Part shown: positions 1-6,896 of the stretch, in pieces
Layout: each line of letters opens with the position of its first letter
Position numbering within the stretch: the first letter of the stretch is position 1
NCBI GenBank assembly: GCA_013214705.1
Contig: JABSRZ010000011.1
Coordinates: forward strand, 1 to 64,000
Direction: 5' to 3'
Origin: Hyphomicrobiales bacterium
GTDB lineage: Bacteria > Pseudomonadota > Alphaproteobacteria > Rhizobiales > OSC116
Length of the DNA: 64,000 bases
Program-made: the position numbers and the translations under genes
Notes under the pieces: model-generated
Database searches by the model: none
Told to the model about the DNA's origin: nothing
The model's input: only the letters and a program-made list of their open reading frames with translations

Positions 1-492
1 TATAGAGATGGCAATGAAGTGATTGCCAAAGTTGCCGGCATTCAAGAATTATTTGCCAGTACTTGCGATTTACGCGAGGCCGCGCCTTATCTTTATGCCA
101 CCAGCGGCGACGCATGGTTGGCCAATGAACAGCTAAACGAAGAAGTATTCGGGCCTTTGGGCATCATCATTAAAGTGATTAATGAAGCGCAGATGGTTGA
201 GATTGCCACAAAATTAAAAGGCCAGCTAACCTGCACTTTGCATTTAGCCGATGGCGATGAAAAATTAGCCCAAACCTTAATGCCAATATTAGAGCGCAAA
301 GCTGGCCGTATTTTGGCCAATGGCTTCCCAACAGGAGTAGAAGTTTCCGACACGATGGTGCATGGCGGGCCATTCCCAGCCTCGACCAATTTTGGTGCAA
401 CATCGGTCGGCACTATGGCCATCCGCCGCTTCCTCCGCCCGGTTTGTTATCAAAATATTCCAACAAGTCTATTGCCGGCTGATTTGGTATAG
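1..492 (+). CDS. Aldehyde dehydrogenase, C-terminal part (2-oxoglutarate semialdehyde type)
   Basis: The reading frame is open from the first base of the window, so the gene starts upstream and only the last 163 codons are seen. The visible part is the C-terminal NAD(P)-binding and oligomerisation region of an aldehyde dehydrogenase: FGPLG near the start, then a glycine-rich stretch GGPFPAST and the ending RFLRPVCYQN. This ending is typical of the long 2,5-dioxovalerate (2-oxoglutarate semialdehyde) dehydrogenase group, which finishes hydroxyproline and sugar-acid degradation by making 2-oxoglutarate. The catalytic Cys and Glu lie outside the window. A broken LysR gene lies directly downstream on the other strand. 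The family call is firm and the substrate is inferred. Confidence 0.8.
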   Translation, partial: YRDGNEVIAKVAGIQELFASTCDLREAAPYLYATSGDAWLANEQLNEEVFGPLGIIIKVINEAQMVEIATKLKGQLTCTLHLADGDEKLAQTLMPILERKAGRILANGFPTGVEVSDTMVHGGPFPASTNFGATSVGTMAIRRFLRPVCYQNIPTSLLPADLV

Positions 493-1056
493 CGCGCATT
501 TGGTTGATGGGGCGGGTGGTTAAATCGGGATACTGGTTGACATTAAATATACCGACGGCGTCAATGCGATGCCAAAATTTTGTTGGCAAAGCGACAGGGC
601 GACAATGGACGAGGCGTTTCAAATTGTGGAATGATGTTAATATTTTGTGACCGAAAAAAACCATCTTGCCGGGTGCGTCTAATTTGACATTGGTATAGGG
701 CAATCAGCGGATATTGCGAAATATCGGTTGCGGTAACTGATTTTTGTGCGGCAAGAGGGTGGTTTTTTATAAACACCACCTCAAATGCAAATTCAAATAG
801 TGGATGTTCTATCAAATGAGAGGACGGCCTACCGACTGCATTTTACATGTCAAGATGATCGACAATTTCGACAGCGCAAGCCATCTCTGGATATTTGAGT
901 TTTGCCTGCCGAGGGCAGGGCTTATCCACGAAACGGCAACCGGAGCGGTTGATGAAATTCTCAAATTGGTGTTGGATTTGGCTTTTATATCCTGAGCTAT
1001 GCATTTAATGCCTTCGAAATTGTGCAAAATTGGCAGGCTTTCTCGCAAGAGGTGAT
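430..1056 (-). pseudogene. LysR-type regulator, broken remnant
   Basis: Reading the minus strand, parts of a LysR effector-binding domain appear in order but in different frames. First comes LRISSTAPVAVSWISPAL (about 970-915), then after a frame change KLKYPEMACAVEIVDHLDM followed by a stop (about 885-845). Next is EVVFIKNHPLAAQKSV (about 790-740), then after another shift a C-terminal part containing DAVGIFNVNQYPDL (about 560-515). The N-terminal helix-turn-helix is not found upstream. At least two frameshifts and one in-frame stop make this a pseudogene. Its last part overlaps the 3' end of the aldehyde dehydrogenase, which it may once have controlled. Edges are approximate. Confidence 0.75.
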
Positions 1057-1182
1057 GGCAGTGGAGGAGGAAGAATCAGAGGACTATCGGTTATTCGCCT
1101 TGATGAGGCCAGCAAGTTAGTGGATATTCCTGTGAGTGATGATGCCTCTAATAAAAATATGCTAGCTGTCCCGTTTGATTAG
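1054..1182 (+). pseudogene. C-terminal gene fragment, weak resemblance to GyrA/ParC repeat
   Basis: A plus-strand frame reads GGGRIRGLSVIRLDEASK and continues through a charged tail to a stop at 1180-1182. The pattern of a basic-glycine stretch followed by VIRLDE and KLV recalls one blade of the GyrA or ParC C-terminal domain, but it is too short to assign. No start codon or ribosome-binding site is seen, and the frame closes at 1006-1008. It lies where the DNA-binding part of the broken LysR gene would be expected, so it may mark a deletion or insertion junction. Confidence 0.25.
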
Positions 1183-1208
1183 ATAGCGCATTCGGTATGA
1201 CTCAATAA

Positions 1209-1389
1209 TGTGGGAAATATCGAAAATCGAATAATGCCTATTTGCTTTGGCTAAATATGAAAACGGAAGGGGCGCGAGTATTCATTGTTTTGGTTTTATG
1301 CAAAGAAACCATTTGATTTGACTGATTGGTTTGGAAAGTATGGCGAACTGAGCTATAGGGAATTTGAAGAGCTGATCAAACGCTTTTAA
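1209..1389 (+). pseudogene. Frameshifted short coding remnant, unknown
   Basis: Two frames joined at a run of four G (1268-1271) give a continuous protein-like stretch. The first reads SNNAYLLWLNMKTEG. Without one base in the run it continues as REYSLFWFYAKKPFDLTDW and ends EFEELIKRF before the stop at 1387-1389. Composition and continuity suggest a once-coding 3' end that is now frameshifted. No family is recognised and there is no usable start. An error in the G run is an alternative to decay. Confidence 0.35.
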
Positions 1390-1527
1390 GGAAAGAATTA
1401 TGGTGGCTGGAGATTCAGCTGGTGTAACGAGCCATATTGAAAGATTGAATAATATGCATTGTTTGCAATACGGATTTTTGTGCTGAGGCCTGCTCGGTTT
1501 CGTTCGACCATATAGACGATTAAGTTC

Positions 1528-1560
1528 GAAAAGCGAAGCCTAAGCTTCGCTTTTCTTTCT
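1528..1560. terminator. Intrinsic terminator, probably bidirectional
   Basis: A perfect 12-bp stem GAAAAGCGAAGC (1528-1539) pairs with GCTTCGCTTTTC (1544-1555) around a four-base CTAA loop. TTTCT follows on the plus strand. It lies about 20 bases beyond the stop of the minus-strand SRPBCC gene and after the plus-strand remnants, so it can end transcripts from either side. Confidence 0.75.
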
Positions 1561-1580
1561 ATTCTAGAAGCCGATATCCA

Positions 1581-2072
1581 TTAAGCGACGGCGTTGGTGT
1601 CGTCAGTTTTGACAAGTTTTGGTTTTGCCATGTTTGATTCTACGTAAGTCTTAAATTCTCGTTGAGCGCCTTTAATGGTCTTGCGAAATTGCGGAGCGAG
1701 AATAAATGTTTGTAAAAACCAGCCTATCGGACCGAATTTGGTTTCGATGTCGATTTTTGTTGTGCCGCGTGTGAGGTTTGGGCCCAGCTCTTCCAGGCTC
1801 CAGCCGCCACTCGCTTCTTTGATGAAGAACGGTAGTCCTTCAAGCGAGAGGGTGAAGCTTTTGCCTTCCTCCCATTCTAAGACGTTTTCGACAAGGGTGC
1901 CAAAACCGGGTACATCGCAGGTGCGGCCAGCGCCAATACCTCGTTCAATTTTCGTGTGAAAATGAGATTCTTTCACCGCTTTGGTCCAGTTCTGAATGTC
2001 AGCAAGATTGCTGATTTTGCTCCAGACTTGGTCGATCGGTGCGTTAATTTCTACTGTTCGTTCTATGCGCAT
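1581..2072 (-). CDS. SRPBCC (START/Bet v 1-like) family protein
   Basis: The 163-residue protein has the usual SRPBCC opening: a first strand with RTVEINAPIDQVW (about 4-16) and the helix and tryptophan segment ISNLADIQNWTKAVKESH. Later strands end in a long C-terminal helix (PQFRKTIKGAQREFKTYVES). This fold makes a hydrophobic cavity and is used by polyketide cyclases, aromatases and lipid-binding proteins. No catalytic residue can be named from sequence. The tail after about residue 147 is polar and probably disordered. It lies 23 bases downstream of a TetR regulator on the same strand, so the two likely form an operon. The ligand is unknown. Confidence 0.75.
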   Translation of the reverse strand: MRIERTVEINAPIDQVWSKISNLADIQNWTKAVKESHFHTKIERGIGAGRTCDVPGFGTLVENVLEWEEGKSFTLSLEGLPFFIKEASGGWSLEELGPNLTRGTTKIDIETKFGPIGWFLQTFILAPQFRKTIKGAQREFKTYVESNMAKPKLVKTDDTNAVA

Positions 2073-2095
2073 GGTCTTCTCCTTTTTAAATTAAG

Positions 2096-2746
2096 TTAAG
2101 TGATATTTGTCCGTGGCTTCATGCCGTCTAGAATCAATCCGAGTGATGCCCGTACCCAGTAGGCACGGTATTCCTGATCCAACGTCGTGACGTTAAATAG
2201 CTGCTTATTGGTGTGTGCGTATCGCGCCTGATTGATCAGCCTGTCTAGTAAAGTTCCCGTCACGATGCTTGGATCTGTGTCCTCAGACACGAATCCTAGA
2301 TCCTTGGCTTTTTGAACAAAATTCGTCAATGTATGGTTAATCTCGACCAGTTCGAGAACGGCGCTCGAATATTTATCTGGCGTAAGTTGTTCAAACTCCC
2401 GAAGCGCTATTAGCAATGTTTCACGGTTCTCGAGATAGGCTTGCAGAAGCTGCATGAGAAACATCTCTAAGCGAACCTCGAATTCCTCTTGAGACCTTAA
2501 TTCACCAGACAAAGCCATTTTTACCTGTTCGTTCTGTAACGCCGCAAATTGATGTAAGATTTCTTGGTAGAGCTGTTCTTTGGAACCAAAGTGATAAGTG
2601 ATCGCGTTAGAACTGGCACCAGCACGGGCACAAATTCCGCGCACGGAAGCGCCTCTAAAGCCATGTTCCCAGAATTCTGAAACGGCGGCGTCCAAGACGG
2701 ACTGGCGGGTTGATGTTGTTTTAGTTTGTGACATGTGTGATAACAT
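2096..2746 (-). CDS. TetR/AcrR-family transcriptional regulator
   Basis: The N-terminal third is a clear TetR DNA-binding domain: a first helix (SVLDAAVSEFWEHGF), then the helix-turn-helix SVRGICARAGASSNAITYHF and the usual FGSKEQLYQEIL helix. The remaining 150 residues form the helical ligand-binding and dimer domain, which diverges in this family and does not reveal the inducer. The start is either the ATG at 2746 or the one at 2734, and neither has a clear ribosome-binding site. A perfect 14-bp palindrome lies just upstream (2749-2762), as expected for autoregulation. The gene is followed by the SRPBCC gene in the same direction. Confidence 0.85.
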   Translation of the reverse strand: MLSHMSQTKTTSTRQSVLDAAVSEFWEHGFRGASVRGICARAGASSNAITYHFGSKEQLYQEILHQFAALQNEQVKMALSGELRSQEEFEVRLEMFLMQLLQAYLENRETLLIALREFEQLTPDKYSSAVLELVEINHTLTNFVQKAKDLGFVSEDTDPSIVTGTLLDRLINQARYAHTNKQLFNVTTLDQEYRAYWVRASLGLILDGMKPRTNIT

Positions 2747-2748
2747 AC

Positions 2749-2762
2749 ATTACAATTGTAAT
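2749..2762. promoter_or_regulatory. Candidate TetR operator (ATTACAATTGTAAT)
   Basis: A perfect palindrome centred between 2755 and 2756 lies directly upstream of the TetR start. Its position and symmetry fit an autoregulatory operator. Binding is an inference from position. Confidence 0.5.
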
Positions 2763-2881
2763 AAATGTCAAGACGATTGTGATAATATTTAGTAATTGGG
2801 TATCAACACATGGCTTTGTAGGGCGTGAGATGTAGGCCTACCGATAAATATACAGTTGATATTGGAGATATTGGAGAGGGT

Positions 2882-3355
2882 TTAATATTCGGACTCATCG
2901 AACAATTCGACGGTGATATTGGCCTCGGCCAGCATAATGCCGGCGACTTCAAACCCGCGTTTAAAGCTGACGTCATTTTTGGGTGGTGATATGGTTTTTA
3001 GAGTCTTGATGCCGGATTGGATGATGCCGCGGGCGCAATCTGAACACGGGAAGACGCTGCAATAAAATGTCATATTTTCTACTATAGTGCCAGTTCGGGC
3101 GGCGTTATATAACGCGTTTCTTTCGGCATGTTCAACCCAATGAAATTTTTCTCTATCTGTTCGGTCAAAACGGGCTTCATCGAATTTCACCCCACGCGGA
3201 AAGCCATTATATCCGGTGGCAATAATTTGGTTTGCTTGGCCAACAATGACCGCACCGACTTGACGATGCGGGTCTTCACTCCACGTTGAGATTAATTTAC
3301 AGACATCAAAAATTCGGCGATCCCATTTGTTCATTATTAATATGATGTCTGTCAT
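2882..3355 (-). CDS. CMP/dCMP-type deaminase family protein
   Basis: From the ATG at 3355 the protein has 157 residues. It carries the zinc-binding signature of the cytidine/deoxycytidylate deaminase superfamily: His76-Ala-Glu78 in VEHAERNAL and Pro103-Cys104-Ser-Asp-Cys107. His76, Cys104 and Cys107 would bind zinc and Glu78 shuttle the proton. The N-terminal GAVIV and TGYNGFPRG segments are those of the dCMP deaminase branch. The start at 3355 is chosen because GGGTGA precedes it and it lies just after the aldehyde dehydrogenase stop (3363); an ATG at 3334 is possible. It is the last gene of a ten-gene catabolic operon, so its substrate may be a pathway amine or ring compound and not dCMP. 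That is inference. Confidence 0.8.
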   Translation of the reverse strand: MTDIILIMNKWDRRIFDVCKLISTWSEDPHRQVGAVIVGQANQIIATGYNGFPRGVKFDEARFDRTDREKFHWVEHAERNALYNAARTGTIVENMTFYCSVFPCSDCARGIIQSGIKTLKTISPPKNDVSFKRGFEVAGIMLAEANITVELFDESEY

Positions 3356-3362
3356 TGATTTA

Positions 3363-4802
3363 TCACCCTGCAAAAGTATAGGCGGTTTTAACGATGGTAA
3401 AAAATTCTACCGCATATTGGCCTTGTTCGCGTGCGCCATAAGATGAACCTTTACGCCCGCCAAACGGTACATGATAATCCACCCCGGCGGTTGGTAAATT
3501 GACCATCACCATGCCAGCTTCGGATTGTCGTTTGAACTTGGTGGCATATTTTAGACTTTGGGTGCAAATTCCGGCGGCCAAGCCAAAACCAGTGTCATTG
3601 GCCACTTTCAGCGCTTCATCATAATCTTCGACTTTAATAACCGAGGCGCAAGGGCCAAAAATTTCTTCTTGATTGATGCGCATGTCATTGGTTGTGCCAA
3701 TGAATAATGCTGGTCTTTGATAATAGCCTTGCTGGTCTAAATTTATCTGTTCGCCGCCAAATACTTCATCGGCTTCTTGCTTGGCAAGTTCGATATAAGC
3801 TAGGTTGGATTTTAATTGTTGCTCATTAACCACTGGGCCGATATTTACCGTCGAATCTAATGGGTTGCCGATGGTTAGTTTTGTCATTTCCTGTTTCATT
3901 TTGGCTACAAAAGCATCATGTATGCCTTTTTGCACAATGAAGCGTGACGGCGCGGTACAGCGTTGGCCAGTGGAATAAAACGCGCCATTTATGCAGGCGG
4001 CTACCGCTAAATCTAGGTCGGCATCATCCAAAATAACCATGGGGTTTTTGCCACCCATTTCGAGCTGGAATTTTTTGTGGGTTTCGGTACATTTTAACGC
4101 CACATGTTTGCCGGTTTCTACCGAGCCAGTGAAGGTTATAGCCGCAATGTCGGGGTGGTTTAACATAGCTTCGCCAACCACAGACCCGCGCCCCATGACC
4201 AAATTAAATACGCCATCTGGTGCGCCGCACTCGACTAATAATTCGGCAATGATATGGGCGCAAGCGGGTGTTAAATCGGCTGGTTTGATGATGACGCAAT
4301 TGCCAAAGGCCAATGCCGGCGCTATTTTCCACGCGGGGATGGCGATGGGGAAGTTCCACGGGGTGATGATGCCGACAATACCAAGTGGTTCGCGGGTAAC
4401 ATCGATGTTGATGTTGGGGCGAATGGAGGCAATGTTATCGCCGGTCATGCGCAGCGCTTCGCCGGCAAAGAATTTAAACACTTGTGAGGCGCGCATAGTT
4501 TCACCCACGGCTTCGGCCAGTGATTTGCCTTCTTCACGCGCTAAAATGGTGCCGATTTCTTGGCTTCTAGCTGCCATTAAATTGCCGACTTTATCAAGCA
4601 AGTCATGCCGCACTTGTGGTGACGCCGTTGCCCAAGCGTTAAATGCATTTTTGGCAGAGGCCACTGCTGCATTTACATCTTGTTCCGAGCCGACTGCGTA
4701 TTCGCCAATGATATCAGTTAAATCTGCCGGGTTTTTGTTGCTTTTGCTTTTGGTGAATTCAGCCCATTGGCCGGCAATTAAGTTACGTTTTACTTCTGAC
4801 AT
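3363..4802 (-). CDS. NAD(P)-dependent aldehyde dehydrogenase, probably 2-oxoglutarate semialdehyde type
   Basis: A complete 479-residue aldehyde dehydrogenase, the usual length. The substrate loop and Rossmann region (ITPWNFP, Asn150), the general base Glu248 in QLEMGGKNP and the nucleophile Cys282 in STGQRCTAPSR are all present. The sequence resembles enzymes annotated as 2,5-dioxovalerate (2-oxoglutarate semialdehyde) dehydrogenase. It lies 21 bases downstream of a DapA-family lyase, and that pair often makes 2-oxoglutarate semialdehyde and oxidises it to 2-oxoglutarate. The protein is expected in the cytoplasm. The family is certain. The substrate rests on the neighbour and could be another short aldehyde. 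Confidence 0.85.
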   Translation of the reverse strand: MSEVKRNLIAGQWAEFTKSKSNKNPADLTDIIGEYAVGSEQDVNAAVASAKNAFNAWATASPQVRHDLLDKVGNLMAARSQEIGTILAREEGKSLAEAVGETMRASQVFKFFAGEALRMTGDNIASIRPNINIDVTREPLGIVGIITPWNFPIAIPAWKIAPALAFGNCVIIKPADLTPACAHIIAELLVECGAPDGVFNLVMGRGSVVGEAMLNHPDIAAITFTGSVETGKHVALKCTETHKKFQLEMGGKNPMVILDDADLDLAVAACINGAFYSTGQRCTAPSRFIVQKGIHDAFVAKMKQEMTKLTIGNPLDSTVNIGPVVNEQQLKSNLAYIELAKQEADEVFGGEQINLDQQGYYQRPALFIGTTNDMRINQEEIFGPCASVIKVEDYDEALKVANDTGFGLAAGICTQSLKYATKFKRQSEAGMVMVNLPTAGVDYHVPFGGRKGSSYGAREQGQYAVEFFTIVKTAYTFAG

Positions 4803-4823
4803 TGTGTACCCTTTATGAATTAA

Positions 4824-5720
4824 TTATAAATAACCTAGCTTTGAAGCTATGGTTTTGACTTGTTGAATTTGTGCTTGAGTTAAATTGGTCAAAGGGGCAA
4901 TAACCGACTGCCAATTGTCGCTCTTTTCTCTTATCCCAATTAAGTATTTGACCACTTGGATGAGTGGTAATGAGGCGATTTCGGTTCTCAATTCAGCTAT
5001 TTTGGCGCTTAATTCAGATTTATTTGCCGCCCCTTGCCATATTTTTGCGGCCAGAGGTGCCGTCACATTTACCGAGCCGGATATACAGCCAGCAAAGCCA
5101 TTGGCTTTGGCGTCTGCCACCGAAACCTCGTTGCTTGGAAACACTTTAAAATTGGCTACATTTTTAACAATTTCACTGCAATAAGCGATGTCACCAGATG
5201 AGTCTTTTATGCCGGCGATGCGATGCGGCATTTTTTGCGCGAGTTGTTTAATAACCTCGACTGAAAATTTAACCCCTGACAAAGCCGGGAAATTATACAG
5301 GTAGATTTTTATATCGGCATAGCCTAAGGCCTTATCTAAGGTAGAGAAATAGTCGAGAATGCCTTGGTCAGAAACCGGGTTGTAATAAAATGGCGGCAAT
5401 ATTAGCGCGACTGGGTAGCCCAAATCATTGGCAAATAGAGTTAACTCGGTGGTTGTGGCCAAATCTGACAAACCAGTGCCAACCATAAGTTTAGACACAT
5501 CTAGCTTTTCGGCTGCGACTTTCATAATGGCTTTGCGGTTGGCAACATTTTGCGAATTGGCCTCACCAGTTGTGCCCAAAACGTTTAAAGCATCACAGCC
5601 ATTGTTTAGCGCCCATTGGCAATGGTTGATAAATTCATCCAATAATGGTTGATTGTCGGTATCAATAGGTGTGGGCACAGCGGCAATAATGCCGGCTAAT
5701 TTTTTATCTATTTCGGTCAA
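4824..5720 (-). CDS. DapA/N-acetylneuraminate lyase family aldolase or dehydratase
   Basis: A class I aldolase-fold protein of about 298 residues. Counted from an in-frame TTG at 5735, it shows GTTGE (54-58), the catalytic Tyr147 in YNFP and the Schiff-base Lys177 in GIKDSSGD. I place the start at the TTG at 5720, because AAGGAA lies six bases before it. The family cleaves or dehydrates 2-oxo acids through a lysine imine. Because the next gene is a ketoglutarate-semialdehyde-type dehydrogenase, a dehydratase or deaminase role is likelier than lysine biosynthesis. It sits inside the ten-gene catabolic operon. The substrate is not determined. Confidence 0.8.
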   Translation of the reverse strand: MTEIDKKLAGIIAAVPTPIDTDNQPLLDEFINHCQWALNNGCDALNVLGTTGEANSQNVANRKAIMKVAAEKLDVSKLMVGTGLSDLATTTELTLFANDLGYPVALILPPFYYNPVSDQGILDYFSTLDKALGYADIKIYLYNFPALSGVKFSVEVIKQLAQKMPHRIAGIKDSSGDIAYCSEIVKNVANFKVFPSNEVSVADAKANGFAGCISGSVNVTAPLAAKIWQGAANKSELSAKIAELRTEIASLPLIQVVKYLIGIREKSDNWQSVIAPLTNLTQAQIQQVKTIASKLGYL

Positions 5721-5743
5721 AATATATTCCTTCAAAGTCTTGA

Positions 5744-6073
5744 TTATTTTTTAATTTCAAAATTTTCCACCAAGGGGTGATCTTGGTCGGTGGTGAATTC
5801 TTTGGTCCAACCATCTGGCATGCCCCAACCGGTAACTTTTTCTTCAAAAAACTCTTTGTTTGCGGCGACGTATGGGGCTTCATCTTCGGTAACTTCTGAA
5901 ATTTTACGAATGGCATCTACCGGGCAAACAGACTCGCAAAGGCCACAATTTATGCATTCGCTAGGGTTGATGTAAAACATCCGCCCGCCTTCATAGATAC
6001 AGTTTACCGGGCAAACCAAAGTGCAGCCACCATCTTTTATATCTATGCAATCTGAAATGATTACAAAGGACAT
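5744..6073 (-). CDS. 7Fe ferredoxin ([3Fe-4S][4Fe-4S])
   Basis: A 109-residue ferredoxin. Aligned by eye with the Azotobacter FdI pattern, Cys9, Cys17 and Cys50 would hold the [3Fe-4S] cluster and Cys21, Cys40, Cys43 and Cys46 the [4Fe-4S] cluster, with Cys25 free. The motif [12 protein letters not shown] is plain. The C-terminal half is acidic and aromatic, as in the FdxA group. GAGG precedes the ATG. It is a small soluble electron carrier. Its place between an enoyl-CoA hydratase gene and the DapA-like gene suggests that it serves a redox enzyme of this operon, perhaps the FAD oxidoreductase at 8087, and not general metabolism. Confidence 0.9.
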   Translation of the reverse strand: MSFVIISDCIDIKDGGCTLVCPVNCIYEGGRMFYINPSECINCGLCESVCPVDAIRKISEVTEDEAPYVAANKEFFEEKVTGWGMPDGWTKEFTTDQDHPLVENFEIKK

Positions 6074-6099
6074 ATCGTTTTCCTCACTCGCTTATTCGC

Positions 6100-6876
6100 T
6101 CATTCGCCACGCCATTGTGGAGCGCGTTTTTCGATGAATGCCTTGACGCCTTCTTCAGAATCTTTAGATTGCAAAGCTTTAATAAGTTCAGGTGTGCGTA
6201 AGCCTTGAGCTTCTTTGGCGGTTAAATGGCTAGTGTTGTCTATGGTGTGTTTTAAGGCTCGCACAGATAATGGTGCGCAGAGTTTAATGTCATCCACCCA
6301 TTTTTGCACGCACGCATCCAGATCTTCTGGGGCGACAATTTCATTGACTAAACCATATTGATAGGCCTTATCGGCAGACATTCTGCGGCCCGTTAACAAG
6401 TAACCCGCTGCAATCTTTGCAGGTATTTGGCGTTGCAATAACACCATACCGCCAGCAAGCGCTAACCTGCCCAATCTGGATTCTGGCAAGCCAAAAAACG
6501 AGGTATTGGTGGCTATAACAATGTCGCAACCTAGCACCATCTCAAACCCGCCACCTAAGGCAAAGCCGTTCACCCGTGCTATCAAGGGAATTTTCAGACT
6601 GTCGCGAAGGGCTATGCCACCAAAGCCGTTTGGGTTTGATTCAGCCCAATATTCTAAACCTGTTTTGTCGCCAGCTGCCTTTACATCAGAACCAGCGCAG
6701 AATGCGCGTTCGCCGCCGCCTGTTAACACAACGCAGCGCAAACTATCATCGGCTTCAATTTTTTGCCAAATTTTTTCGAGCGCTTCATCAGTTGCGCCAT
6801 CAACTGCATTCATGCGTTTTGGGCGGTCGATGGTGACATAAGCCACTGCATCTTTAATTTCAAATTTAACACTCAT
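6100..6876 (-). CDS. Enoyl-CoA hydratase/isomerase (crotonase) family protein, CaiD-like
   Basis: A 258-residue crotonase-fold protein. The two oxyanion-hole regions are clear: FCAGSDVKA (about 60-68) and GFALGGGFEM, and a glutamate is kept in GLPESRLGRLALAGG. The ending FIEKRAPQWRGE is typical of carnitinyl-CoA dehydratase-like proteins. The ATG at 6876 is preferred to a GTG nine bases upstream. It is 20 bases after a CaiB-type CoA-transferase gene, the usual partner: the transferase loads CoA on an acid and this enzyme hydrates, dehydrates or isomerises the thioester. The substrate is unknown, and carnitine is only one option because no CaiT or CaiC gene is present. Confidence 0.85.
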   Translation of the reverse strand: MSVKFEIKDAVAYVTIDRPKRMNAVDGATDEALEKIWQKIEADDSLRCVVLTGGGERAFCAGSDVKAAGDKTGLEYWAESNPNGFGGIALRDSLKIPLIARVNGFALGGGFEMVLGCDIVIATNTSFFGLPESRLGRLALAGGMVLLQRQIPAKIAAGYLLTGRRMSADKAYQYGLVNEIVAPEDLDACVQKWVDDIKLCAPLSVRALKHTIDNTSHLTAKEAQGLRTPELIKALQSKDSEEGVKAFIEKRAPQWRGE

Positions 6877-6896
6877 TATATTCACTCACTTTTATA

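Noticed and set aside
2853-2879. Short direct repeat GATATTGGA twice before the deaminase gene end
   Set aside because: It is too short and AT-rich to support a function and lies after the gene, not before it.
3991-4818. 275-codon plus-strand frame opposite the aldehyde dehydrogenase gene
   Set aside because: It is antisense to a protein with all family motifs, has no family pattern itself and no ribosome-binding site.
4824-5720. DapA as dihydrodipicolinate synthase of lysine biosynthesis
   Set aside because: The gene is inside a catabolic operon next to a semialdehyde dehydrogenase, with no other lysine genes near.
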